Part shown: piece by piece, positions 28,476-35,851 of the stretch | Layout: each line of letters starts with the position of its first letter | Position numbering within the stretch: position 1 is the stretch's first letter | Origin: Sphingomicrobium sp. XHP0239 | Lineage (GTDB): Bacteria; Pseudomonadota; Alphaproteobacteria; Sphingomonadales; Sphingomonadaceae | Direction of reading: 5' to 3' | DNA length: 64,000 bases | NCBI RefSeq assembly: GCF_039555325.1 | Contig: NZ_CP154608.1 | Span: 434,001 to 498,000 of the forward strand | Program-made: the position numbers and the translations under genes | The notes under the pieces: generated by a model | The model's database searches: none | What the model saw: only the letters and a program-made list of their open reading frames with translations | Told to the model about the DNA's origin: nothing

Positions 28476-28931
28476 TTAGGTAAAAATGAGGCCGAGCCAG
28501 TCGGCGACGAGCGCGGGTTTGTCCTCGCCCTCGATTTCGACGGTGACGTGATGATGGGTCAATAACTGGCCGGGTGCCTTTTCGGTCATTGCGGTCAGAA
28601 CGAACCGGCCGCGCACTTTTTTCCCTGCCGCGACGGGCTTGAGGAAACGCACTTTGCCGAGGCCGTAATTGACGGCCATCTTGGTCGTTTCGGGCATTAG
28701 CATGACGTCGGCGGCCATCCGGCTCAGCAGTGACAGCGAGAGGAAGCCGTGCGCGATCGTGCCGCCGAACGGCGTCTGTTTCGCAAGCGTCTCGTCGACG
28801 TGGATGAACTGCCGATCCTCGGTCGCGTCGGCGAACCGGTCGATCCGCTCCTGCGGGACGGCGATCCAATCGGAAACGCCGATTTCGGTGCCGATGGCAG
28901 ACTGCATGTCGTCGAGGGAGGCAACGGGCAT
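28476..28931 (-). CDS. MaoC family (R)-enoyl-CoA hydratase
   Basis: Hot-dog fold hydratase of 151 residues. The catalytic region [14 protein letters not shown] (about 34-47) contains the Asp and His of the hydratase-2 motif, followed by [15 protein letters not shown]. Such enzymes hydrate trans-2-enoyl-CoA to (R)-3-hydroxyacyl-CoA and can feed PHA synthesis. It is first in an operon with the thiolase. There is no ribosome site before the ATG, and a palindromic operator-like sequence begins only 8 bases upstream, so the message may be leaderless. Confidence 0.88.
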   Translation of the reverse strand: MPVASLDDMQSAIGTEIGVSDWIAVPQERIDRFADATEDRQFIHVDETLAKQTPFGGTIAHGFLSLSLLSRMAADVMLMPETTKMAVNYGLGKVRFLKPVAAGKKVRGRFVLTAMTEKAPGQLLTHHHVTVEIEGEDKPALVADWLGLIFT

Positions 28932-28938
28932 GGCGGCT

Positions 28939-28956
28939 GCTTACACTTACGTAAGC
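28939..28956 (-). promoter_or_regulatory. Palindromic operator-like site before the MaoC-thiolase operon
   Basis: On the minus strand the sequence reads GCTTACGTAAGTGTAAGC: a perfect CTTACGTAAG palindrome next to a GTAAG half-site. It resembles the TTACGTAA-N2-GTAA pattern I recall for the MerR-family regulator LiuR, which controls branched-chain amino acid and acyl-CoA degradation genes in proteobacteria. No such regulator is encoded in this window. Confidence 0.5.
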
Positions 28957-29084
28957 GGAAAGGGCAAGGGGAATGGGTTAGCTCGCGGTGACAGCGCGGT
29001 CAGCGCCTGAGGCAGGGAGAAACCTCGATCGGAACGCGGTGCTCCCGGACAGCCGGGAAAACCGCAGATTGCAGGAGTGAACTT

Positions 29085-30377
29085 TTACCCCTCGTCGCCG
29101 TCGGTATCGCTGGCTCCGGGGCCTTCGATGCGCTGTCCGCCCTTGAGGGAAGCGGAGCCGCCCGCCACGGGCTTGGCCGGCGCGGCGTCCGTCTCCTCCT
29201 CGACCAGTCGAAACCCGTTTTCCGGATAGGGCATGATCATCGTGCCGTCGGGCGCGGAGGTGAAGGTCGTCTGGGTGGGATAGGCGAATTCGATGCCCTC
29301 TTCTGCGAACAGGCGCGTGATCGCGATCAGCACCAGGCTCTTGGTGCCCACCAGCGTTTCGTAATCGGTCGTGTAGTGATCGTAGACGAACAGGAAGTCG
29401 ATCGAGCTGTCGCCGAAGCCGGTGCAGATGGTCCGGACCGGAACGATGTCCTCGTTGTCGGCGATGGTGCCTTCGACGAGTGCCTTCATCCGTGCCAGTT
29501 TGTCGGGCGGGGTCTGGTAGATCACTCCGAAGGGAATCTCGACGCGGCGGCGCTCGGCCATCGCGATGTTCTTCACTTCCTGGTCGAGCAACTGGGTATT
29601 GCCGATGATGATCTGTTCGCCCGTGATCGCGCGCAGCCGCGTGGTCTTCAGTCCGATCTTCTCGACCGTGCCGAAGGTGGAGCCGTAGTTGATCGCGTCG
29701 CCGCGCCGGAACGGACGGTCGAAGACGATCGACAGCGCCGCGAACAGATCCTCGAAGATGCCTTGGGCGGCCAGACCGATGGCGATGCCCCCGATGCCGA
29801 GGCCGGTGATGAGCGGAAGGACGTTGACGCCGAGATTGCCGAGAATGAACAGCCCGGCGAGCGCGAAGACCGCGACGTTGATGAACACGCGGATGATGCT
29901 GATGGCGTTGCCGAGGGTGGAATCGGGATCGTCTTCTTCCTGCGCGGCCTTCGATTTGACGACGCCGAGGATCAGTTCGCGGATCCAGATCGCCCCCTGG
30001 ATGGCGGCGATGATCACCAGCAGCGTGTCGAAGAAGCCGTCGACCCGTTCGGGCACGCGGGTCTGGTTGATGACGATGTCGACGGCCAGCACGACCATGA
30101 ACAGCACCTTCGTCTTGGCGAAGACGCCGGCGATGATGCCCTTCCAGCTGGTGCGGTCCTTGGTGCGCGTCCGGTAACTCTGGCCGATCATGCGAAGGAT
30201 GAGGAGAATGCCGACGATGCCGAGGGCGACGGCGCCGCCGATCAGCAATTCTTCCCAGTTGGTTCCGACCCAGTTCCACGTGTCGACCAGCGGGCGTTCG
30301 ACGGTTTCTGCAGCATCGGCGATGGCCGCCTCGTCATCGGCGATGATGTCGGACAGCGTGTCGGTAGTCTGGGTCAT
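29085..30377 (-). CDS. MscS-family mechanosensitive ion channel
   Basis: Small-conductance channel protein of 430 residues that relieves turgor on osmotic downshock. Four or five hydrophobic segments lie in the first 190 residues; the pore-lining helix region is followed by GIGGIAIGLAAQGIFEDLFA (about 198-217), the MscS signature, and the cytosolic beta domain with RRGDAINYGSTFGTVEKIGL. The C-terminal 50 residues are a charged, low-complexity tail. It follows the topoisomerase IB gene by 45 bases on the minus strand. Confidence 0.92.
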   Translation of the reverse strand: MTQTTDTLSDIIADDEAAIADAAETVERPLVDTWNWVGTNWEELLIGGAVALGIVGILLILRMIGQSYRTRTKDRTSWKGIIAGVFAKTKVLFMVVLAVDIVINQTRVPERVDGFFDTLLVIIAAIQGAIWIRELILGVVKSKAAQEEDDPDSTLGNAISIIRVFINVAVFALAGLFILGNLGVNVLPLITGLGIGGIAIGLAAQGIFEDLFAALSIVFDRPFRRGDAINYGSTFGTVEKIGLKTTRLRAITGEQIIIGNTQLLDQEVKNIAMAERRRVEIPFGVIYQTPPDKLARMKALVEGTIADNEDIVPVRTICTGFGDSSIDFLFVYDHYTTDYETLVGTKSLVLIAITRLFAEEGIEFAYPTQTTFTSAPDGTMIMPYPENGFRLVEEETDAAPAKPVAGGSASLKGGQRIEGPGASDTDGDEG

Positions 30378-30422
30378 GCCCGCGGCACTAGGAGAAAAGC
30401 GTGCCTGACATCAAGCCGGGCG

Positions 30423-31472
30423 TCACGCCGGAGCGCGGCCTTTCAGGAAGCGGGCGAGGCGTTTGCGCTTGCTGGGCTTGAGGGCGCCGGGTTCGAGAAA
30501 GGCGATCAGGCGGGCCTCGCTCCGTTCCAGTCGCTTGCGCCCGCGGGTCGGGAGCTTGGCGTCGGCGAGCGGGTCGAGCGGCCTGTCCTTGACCGCGTCG
30601 ATGATCGCGGGATGGATATAGCTCGAACGGGTCACCGCGGCGGTATTGCCGAGCGCCTGCGCCACCGGTTCGACGATGGATTTCAGCGTGACCTTCTCGC
30701 CCGACTTGAGCTGTTGTTCCATCTCCTCGAACGCGAGACGCGAGGCGCCCCAGGTGCGGAAATGCTTGGCGGTGAAGTCGGTCCCGCTGATCTCCTTGAG
30801 ATAGGCGTTGACGTCGCTCGAGCTGATCTGGCGAAGCTCGCCCTTGTCGTCCTGGTACTGGAACAGCGATTGGCCCGGCAGATCGTGGAGCCCCCCGACG
30901 ATGCGATTGAGCGAGGCGTCGGTGACCGTCACGTCGCGCTCCACGCCATGCTTGGCACGAAAATGAAGCTTGATGCGGGTCTTCAGCTTCTTGACGTGGC
31001 GGTGCTGCAAGGTCGTGGCGCCGAAACTCTTGTTGCTTTTCGCGTAGGCGCGGTTGCCGATCCGCAGATGCGCGGTGTCGAGCAGGCGGACGATCGCGGC
31101 AAGGACGGGTTCGCGGCGCAATTTGCGGCGGCGCAGGTGGCGGTCGACCTGTTTACGGATCTTGGGCAGCGCCTTGCCGAACTCGACGCATCGGTCGAAC
31201 TTCGCTTCGTCTGCAAGCTCGCGATAATCGTCGTGATAGCGATACTGCTTGCGTCCGCGTTCATCCATGCCGGTGGCCTGGATATGGCCGTTCGCGTCGC
31301 GGCAGTACCACACGTCGGCATAGGCCGGAGGGACGGCGAGCGTGTTCAGTCGCGCGATGACGTCGTCATCGTCGATCCGGGTCCCGCCCTCGTCATGATA
31401 GCTCCAGCCCTTGCCACGACGGACACGGGAAAAACCGGGTTCGTCGTCGCTGGAATGCCGCAAGTCACGCAC
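30423..31472 (-). CDS. DNA topoisomerase IB (poxvirus type)
   Basis: Type IB enzyme of 349 residues that relaxes supercoils through a 3'-phosphotyrosyl link. The catalytic set is visible: arginine in HLRIGN (about 137), TAKHFRTW with Lys and Arg (about 235-242), and the nucleophile tyrosine in RSSYIHP (Tyr285). The C-terminus is lysine/arginine-rich (KPSKRKRLARFLKGR). These enzymes are scattered in bacteria and probably spread by transfer. It is divergent from the PfpI gene, with 82 bases between starts. Confidence 0.92.
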   Translation of the reverse strand: MRDLRHSSDDEPGFSRVRRGKGWSYHDEGGTRIDDDDVIARLNTLAVPPAYADVWYCRDANGHIQATGMDERGRKQYRYHDDYRELADEAKFDRCVEFGKALPKIRKQVDRHLRRRKLRREPVLAAIVRLLDTAHLRIGNRAYAKSNKSFGATTLQHRHVKKLKTRIKLHFRAKHGVERDVTVTDASLNRIVGGLHDLPGQSLFQYQDDKGELRQISSSDVNAYLKEISGTDFTAKHFRTWGASRLAFEEMEQQLKSGEKVTLKSIVEPVAQALGNTAAVTRSSYIHPAIIDAVKDRPLDPLADAKLPTRGRKRLERSEARLIAFLEPGALKPSKRKRLARFLKGRAPA

Positions 31473-31554
31473 GGCCTGTCTTCCTTTCGGATAGTAGAGC
31501 GTTCCGATGCGTTCGGGGTTCCGAGCGATGAATCAAAGAACAAGGAGACACACG

Positions 31555-32091
31555 ATGCGTAATCTCGACGGCAAGAAGGTGCTGATCATGGCGACCGACG
31601 GATTCGAGGAACTGGAACTGACGGGTCCGCGCGACCGACTGGGCGAAGCCGGCGCGGATGTGAAACTGGCCAGCCCCAGTCGCAATCCGATCCAGGGGCG
31701 GGTCAAGGACGAACCGACGATCATGGTGACGCCCGATCTTCTGATCGAGGAGGCCGACGCGGACGATTTCGATGCTCTGGTGCTTCCGGGCGGGGTCATC
31801 AACCCCGACCATCTGCGCACCAACGAGGATGCGATCGCGCTGATCAAGGCGTTCGATAAAGCGAAGAAGCCGGTTGCCGCCATCTGTCACGGGCCATGGC
31901 TGTTGGCCGAGGCGGACGTGGTCAGGGGACGAAAGGTCACCAGCTGGCCCTCGATCCGCACCGACCTCAAGAACGCCGGTGCCGAGGTGGTCGACGAAGA
32001 GGCTTGCACCGATGGCCATCTCGTCACCAGCCGGAACCCCGATGACGTGCCGGCCTTCTGCGAGGCAATCGCCGAGATCGTCGCAGGCTAG
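31555..32091 (+). CDS. DJ-1/PfpI family protein (type 1 glutamine amidotransferase-like)
   Basis: Cytosolic protein of 178 residues. The nucleophile elbow is AAICHGPWLL (Cys about 104, followed by His), with the acidic residue near the start in the DGFEELEL segment, as in PfpI and YhbO. Members are described as proteases, chaperone-like stress proteins or deglycases; which applies here is open. AAGGAGA at good spacing fixes the ATG at 31555, shortening the open frame by 16 codons. It is monocistronic and ends at a hairpin. Confidence 0.9.
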   Translation: MRNLDGKKVLIMATDGFEELELTGPRDRLGEAGADVKLASPSRNPIQGRVKDEPTIMVTPDLLIEEADADDFDALVLPGGVINPDHLRTNEDAIALIKAFDKAKKPVAAICHGPWLLAEADVVRGRKVTSWPSIRTDLKNAGAEVVDEEACTDGHLVTSRNPDDVPAFCEAIAEIVAG

Positions 32092-32117
32092 GCACAGCCA
32101 TTAGGACGACGGAAGGA

Positions 32118-32144
32118 CACCGGCGGCTCGAACAGTCGCCGGTG
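32118..32144. terminator. Hairpin between convergent genes
   Basis: Stem CACCGGCG/CGCCGGTG, extendable by three inner pairs to 11 bp with a 5-base loop. It lies between the PfpI stop and the stop of the convergent small gene and could end both transcripts, although the following T content is poor on the plus strand. Confidence 0.5.
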
Positions 32145-32159
32145 CCTATTCCCGCGGCC

Positions 32160-32495
32160 TCATGCGTCGACCAGGGTAAGGGCCTCGATCCGCAGTTCGA
32201 CGCTGCCGTCCGGCTGGCGGTCGGGACCGGAGGCGACGGCGATGTCGGCCACTATGTGGCCAGCCAGCGTCAGCTCGGCTTCCTCGATTCCGCGAACGAG
32301 CGCGGCTGCATCTTCCGAAGGCGTATGCCCGCGGACCCGCAAGGAAATTTCATGCCGCTCACCCTCATACGTGAGCGAATACCAGTCCGTGGAGCGGAAA
32401 TCGCCGATCAGGATCCGGTCGCGCGGAATGTCGGTCCGTGCCAGGATCTGGCGCAACAATCCGGTGGCGGCGCGCGACAGGGGCGGGCGCATCAT
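32160..32495 (-). CDS. Conserved hypothetical protein
   Basis: Protein of 111 residues with no recognised family. It starts with a basic helix (PPLSRAATGLLRQILART) and continues as an alternating hydrophobic/charged alpha-beta pattern (RILIGDF, HEISLRVRG, LTLAGHIVADIAV), which suggests a small folded cytosolic domain. No signal or membrane segment. Its start overlaps the stop of the upstream small gene by 4 bases (ATGA), so the two are coupled and probably act together. The pair is divergent from the S24 repressor gene. Confidence 0.65.
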   Translation of the reverse strand: MMRPPLSRAATGLLRQILARTDIPRDRILIGDFRSTDWYSLTYEGERHEISLRVRGHTPSEDAAALVRGIEEAELTLAGHIVADIAVASGPDRQPDGSVELRIEALTLVDA

Positions 32496-32716
32496 CGCCC
32501 TTTCTCCAGAAAGCTGCGCACGCGATCGATGGTGCGCTGTCGAGGCTCGCGGCCCCGGCGCAGATCGAAGACGAACCGCGGATCGTTGACCGCATCGCGC
32601 CCGAAGCGCGCCGCGGCGATGTCGTTCGACTTCAGAAATTTCTCAACGTCTCTCAGTAGATACACTTGTTTGTCCCTATGATGGCATAGCGACTCGGCAC
32701 GCATGCTGTGTCCCAA
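32492..32716 (-). CDS. Small conserved hypothetical protein
   Basis: Up to 74 residues; the well-patterned part starts at QVYLLRDVEKFLKSN, so an internal GTG at 32665 (VYLLRDVEKF) is a serious alternative start. The sequence AARFGRDAVNDPRFVFDLRRGREPRQRTIDRVRSFL looks like a small helical DNA-binding unit: the phrase spacing resembles short Sphingomonadales HTH proteins, but I cannot prove it. It overlaps the next gene by 4 bases and is transcribed away from the S24 repressor, with the shared operator region only 5-60 bases upstream. Confidence 0.6.
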   Translation of the reverse strand: MGHSMRAESLCHHRDKQVYLLRDVEKFLKSNDIAAARFGRDAVNDPRFVFDLRRGREPRQRTIDRVRSFLEKGR

Positions 32717-32720
32717 GCGA

Positions 32721-32756
32721 TTTCCTACTTGTCTAGGAAAAAACCTACGCTATAAC
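32721..32756 (+). promoter_or_regulatory. Operator and promoter between the S24 repressor and the divergent small genes
   Basis: A perfect inverted repeat TTTCCTA-N6-TAGGAAA (32721-32740) shares its right arm with a second one, TAGG-N6-CCTA (32734-32747). A candidate sigma-70 promoter, TTGTCT (32729-32734) and TATAAC (32751-32756) with 16 bases between, overlaps the repeat and would drive the S24 gene. This is the layout of an autoregulated repressor. Confidence 0.6.
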
Positions 32757-32763
32757 GGTTCGC

Positions 32764-33420
32764 ATGGTTAACGATCCGCGCGAACGGCTGGAGGAATTGT
32801 GCCGCGAGCATCGCGTCGATTTTGCGACGCTTTCCAAGCTGGTCGGGAAGAACCCCGCCTACATCCAGCAATATATCCGGCGGGGCACGCCGAAGCTTCT
32901 GGGTGAGCGCGAACGGCGGTTGATCGCCCATTACTTCGGGGTCAGTGAAATCGAACTGGGGGGACCGGAAACCGACAACGCGTTCGGCCAGATGGCGGGA
33001 GGCCTGGTGGCGGTACGGCATCGGTCGGTGCGCGCCGCGGCGGGGGCGGGCAGTCTCAATGAGGATCGGGACAGCGGTGCGCGAATGGCCTTTGACCGCC
33101 ACTGGCTGCGCGGGCTGACCCAGTCACGCCCCGAACAATTGTCGGTGATCCAGGTCGAAGGCGATTCGATGGCACCGACCCTGTCGGGTGGCGACGACAT
33201 TCTCGTCGATCATGCCGACCGAATGGATCGGCTTCGTGATGGCATCTACGTCCTGAGGATCGACGATGCGTTGATGGTCAAGCGGCTTGCGCTCCACCCG
33301 ATGGAGCGCACGGTCACGATCCAGTCCGACAATCCCGCCTATCCCGACTGGCCCGGTTGTTCGCTCGGCGAGCTCGATGTGGTCGGCCGGGTGCTGTGGA
33401 CGGGGCGGCGCATCGGCTAG
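32764..33420 (+). CDS. S24/LexA-like transcriptional repressor
   Basis: Repressor of 218 residues. The N-terminal part (about 5-65) is an HTH-like DNA-binding region with LSKLVGKNPAYIQQYIRRG. The C-terminal S24 peptidase domain has the serine in VEGDSMAPTL (Ser135) and the lysine in ALMVKRL (Lys173). An Ala-Gly pair in RAAAGAGS (93-96) sits where self-cleavage occurs in LexA and CI relatives, so RecA-stimulated cleavage is possible. No phage genes are adjacent. It is divergent from two coupled small genes across a palindromic operator, which suggests it controls itself and them. Confidence 0.85.
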   Translation: MVNDPRERLEELCREHRVDFATLSKLVGKNPAYIQQYIRRGTPKLLGERERRLIAHYFGVSEIELGGPETDNAFGQMAGGLVAVRHRSVRAAAGAGSLNEDRDSGARMAFDRHWLRGLTQSRPEQLSVIQVEGDSMAPTLSGGDDILVDHADRMDRLRDGIYVLRIDDALMVKRLALHPMERTVTIQSDNPAYPDWPGCSLGELDVVGRVLWTGRRIG

Positions 33421-33494
33421 TTCGGCCTCGGGAAGGCGACGTTAACCCTCAATGTTGGGTGGTTCGTTCACGCCCTGGCGCTAGGAAAAAGCGC

Positions 33495-33704
33495 ATGTCG
33501 CTTCCCTTTATCGTCGATCGCGCCGCACTCGAGGACGCCACTCGGCTGATCGACCAGCACGGGGCCGCCGCCCAGCTGAAAGCGGCGGCGATGGCCGAAG
33601 CCTCGCGCCGCAACGAGAACGTCCATCTTTTCTGCCATTGGCGTCAGATCGAGCGGGTGATCGCCGCGCTCGCAACGAACGTCGAGGGCGCCACGCGTCA
33701 CTGA
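33495..33704 (+). CDS. Short conserved hypothetical protein
   Basis: Protein of 69 residues with the alternating-helix pattern seen in a short family common in Sphingomonadales (AALEDATRLIDQHGAAAQLKAAAMAEASRR, then a VHLFCHWRQIERVI motif). Function unknown; no signal or membrane segment. The start MSLPFIVDRAAL is chosen because the frame upstream runs into the S24 gene. It stands alone between the S24 gene and tamA. Confidence 0.7.
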   Translation: MSLPFIVDRAALEDATRLIDQHGAAAQLKAAAMAEASRRNENVHLFCHWRQIERVIAALATNVEGATRH

Positions 33705-33812
33705 GGCCGCTCGCTTGAGGCACGGTTGGACCTGCGGCGGAGACGCGGAGCGCAGGGGTCGGCCTAACAATTTGCTTGGAGACGGAAAAATGCCCGCCTA
33801 GGTTGCGCGCCT

Positions 33813-35849
33813 ATGTCTGTCTCGTACCGCCGGGGGGTTTTGGCCATGTTACTCGCCGGCGCGGCGATGGTGCCCGGTCGCGCCTGGGCGCAGGATTCCG
33901 GCGCAGAGGGCGACGTTCTCCCCCCGCCATTGGTAGAGATCGACCCCGACGCGCCCCTCGATCCGCTGCCCGGCCTCGATCTCGACTGGCCCGAGATTCG
34001 CGGCGAGGAAGCCGATCCGGAATTCGAACCGCTCGAGGATCTGCTGGCCGAAGAGGACGAGGCGAGCGCGAACGAGGAAGCGCTGCTCGAAGCCGACATT
34101 CGCGACTATCGCTGGGAACTGGTCGGTCTGCCCGACGACGAAGCGGAGAGCATCGAGACCGACTTCGATATCCTCTCTACGCTCGAGACGAGCGGCGATG
34201 CGGACAATGCGGCGCAGATCGACCGGCGGGCGCAGACCGATCTCTTGCTGCTGGAAAGCATTCTCGACAGCCGCGGCTACTATGCCGCCACGATCGACCT
34301 TTCCTATGTGCCGCAGGGCGAGGCGTTGCTGGTCCGCTACACCGTCGATCCGGGGCAGCAGTTCCGTTTTACCGACGTGCAGTTTCCGGGCCTGTCGGCA
34401 GCGCAGGACGGTGACGAGGCAGCACTTCGCGAAGCCTATGGCATCGGCGAGGGCGACGCGGTGGTCGCCGCCGACGTGATCGGGGGGACGGTCGCGCTGA
34501 CCAACGAACTGGGCCAGCGCGGATACGCGACGGCGCAGCTGGGCGAGCGGCAGGTCATCATCGACTACACTACCGCGACCGCCACCCTCGTTCAGCCGGT
34601 CACCACCGGTCCGGTGGCGCGCTACGGAACGCTGACGGTCGAAGGCAATCCGCCCTTTCCTCCGCGTCATGTCCAACGGATCGCGCGGTTCGAACCCGGT
34701 GAGATCTACAATCGCGACGAGATCGTCGACCTTCGCCTCGCGCTGATCGAGACGGGACTGGTGAGTTCGGCCGTGGTCGAAACGGAGCCGCGCGAGGGCA
34801 ATGAGGTGGTCGACGTCGCGGTACGGCTCGAGCCCGCACAGACCCGGACCATCGCCGCCGAGGTCGGGTTCGGCACGGGCGAGGGCTTCCGCGTCGAGGG
34901 CGAATGGCAGCACCGCAATTTCTGGAACCCCGAAGGCGCGCTCACGCTTCGTGGCATTCTCGGTACGCAGGAACAGCTCCTCGGTGCCTCGATGGTCCGT
35001 TCCAACTGGTTGCGGCGCGATCAGCGGCTGAGCATGACCGCGCTCGCGTCCAACATCGACCGACAGGCTTACGAAGCCGAGACGATCCAGCTGTCGGGCC
35101 GGGTCGAACGGGTCAGTGATTTCCTGTGGCAGAAGGAATGGACCTGGGGGGCTGGGGTCGAGCTGATCGCGACGCGCGAAGTCGACAGCCGACCGCGGCT
35201 GGAGAACGAGGATGGCGAACCCATTCCGCTGCCCGAACCGCAGCGCCTGACCTACTTCATCGGAGCGCTTCCCCTGACCGGCGAATGGGACCGGTCGAAC
35301 GACCTGCTCGACCCGACCGAGGGCTTTACCGTTTCGGCTTTCGTCAGCCCCGAAGTGAGTTTTCAGGGCGACCGCGATCAGTACGTCCGGTCGTGGATCC
35401 AGGGAACCTACTACCAGCCGATCAATGACCAACTGGTGGTGGCGGGCAAGCTGAAGACCGGGACGATCACCGGCACCGACCTGCTCGAGATCGCGCCGTC
35501 GCGGCGCCTCTATGCCGGCGGGGGCAGCTCGGTTCGCGGATATGGCTTCCAGCAGCTGGGGCCGCGGGATGAATTCGGCGACCCGGTGGGCGGAAAGAGC
35601 GTGAGCGAAGTGCAGCTCGAAGCGCGCTACCGAGTCTTCGGGCAGTTCGCGGTGGTGCCCTTCGTCGACGCCGGGCGCGTCAGCAGCGATGCCTTCCCGG
35701 GCGAGGACGACTGGCAGGTCGGGGTCGGCATCGGCGTTCGCTATCACAGCAACTTCGGACCGCTCCGGGTGGATGTGGGCACGCCGTTGAACCCGCGGGA
35801 AGGCGACGGGCCGGTGGCGGTCGTTGTCGGGCTCGGGCAGGCTTTCTGA
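33813..35849 (+). CDS. tamA: TamA-type Omp85 outer-membrane protein
   Basis: Outer-membrane member of the translocation and assembly module, 678 residues. A signal peptide (RRGVLAMLLAGAAMVPGRAWAQ) leads to an acidic low-complexity stretch (about 30-120), then POTRA domains (about 130-340) and an Omp85 barrel (about 350-678) ending with the barrel-terminal phenylalanine in GLGQAF. The barrel contains GGSSVRGYGFQQLGP, the conserved RGY loop-6 motif. It is followed by tamB with 2 bases between stop and start. The long acidic linker after the signal peptide is unusual for TamA. Confidence 0.9.
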   Translation: MSVSYRRGVLAMLLAGAAMVPGRAWAQDSGAEGDVLPPPLVEIDPDAPLDPLPGLDLDWPEIRGEEADPEFEPLEDLLAEEDEASANEEALLEADIRDYRWELVGLPDDEAESIETDFDILSTLETSGDADNAAQIDRRAQTDLLLLESILDSRGYYAATIDLSYVPQGEALLVRYTVDPGQQFRFTDVQFPGLSAAQDGDEAALREAYGIGEGDAVVAADVIGGTVALTNELGQRGYATAQLGERQVIIDYTTATATLVQPVTTGPVARYGTLTVEGNPPFPPRHVQRIARFEPGEIYNRDEIVDLRLALIETGLVSSAVVETEPREGNEVVDVAVRLEPAQTRTIAAEVGFGTGEGFRVEGEWQHRNFWNPEGALTLRGILGTQEQLLGASMVRSNWLRRDQRLSMTALASNIDRQAYEAETIQLSGRVERVSDFLWQKEWTWGAGVELIATREVDSRPRLENEDGEPIPLPEPQRLTYFIGALPLTGEWDRSNDLLDPTEGFTVSAFVSPEVSFQGDRDQYVRSWIQGTYYQPINDQLVVAGKLKTGTITGTDLLEIAPSRRLYAGGGSSVRGYGFQQLGPRDEFGDPVGGKSVSEVQLEARYRVFGQFAVVPFVDAGRVSSDAFPGEDDWQVGVGIGVRYHSNFGPLRVDVGTPLNPREGDGPVAVVVGLGQAF

Positions 35850-35851
35850 CG

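Noticed and set aside
29376..31562. 728-codon frame antisense to the MscS and topoisomerase IB genes
   Set aside because: It crosses two genes with intact catalytic motifs on the other strand; composition is that of a shadow.
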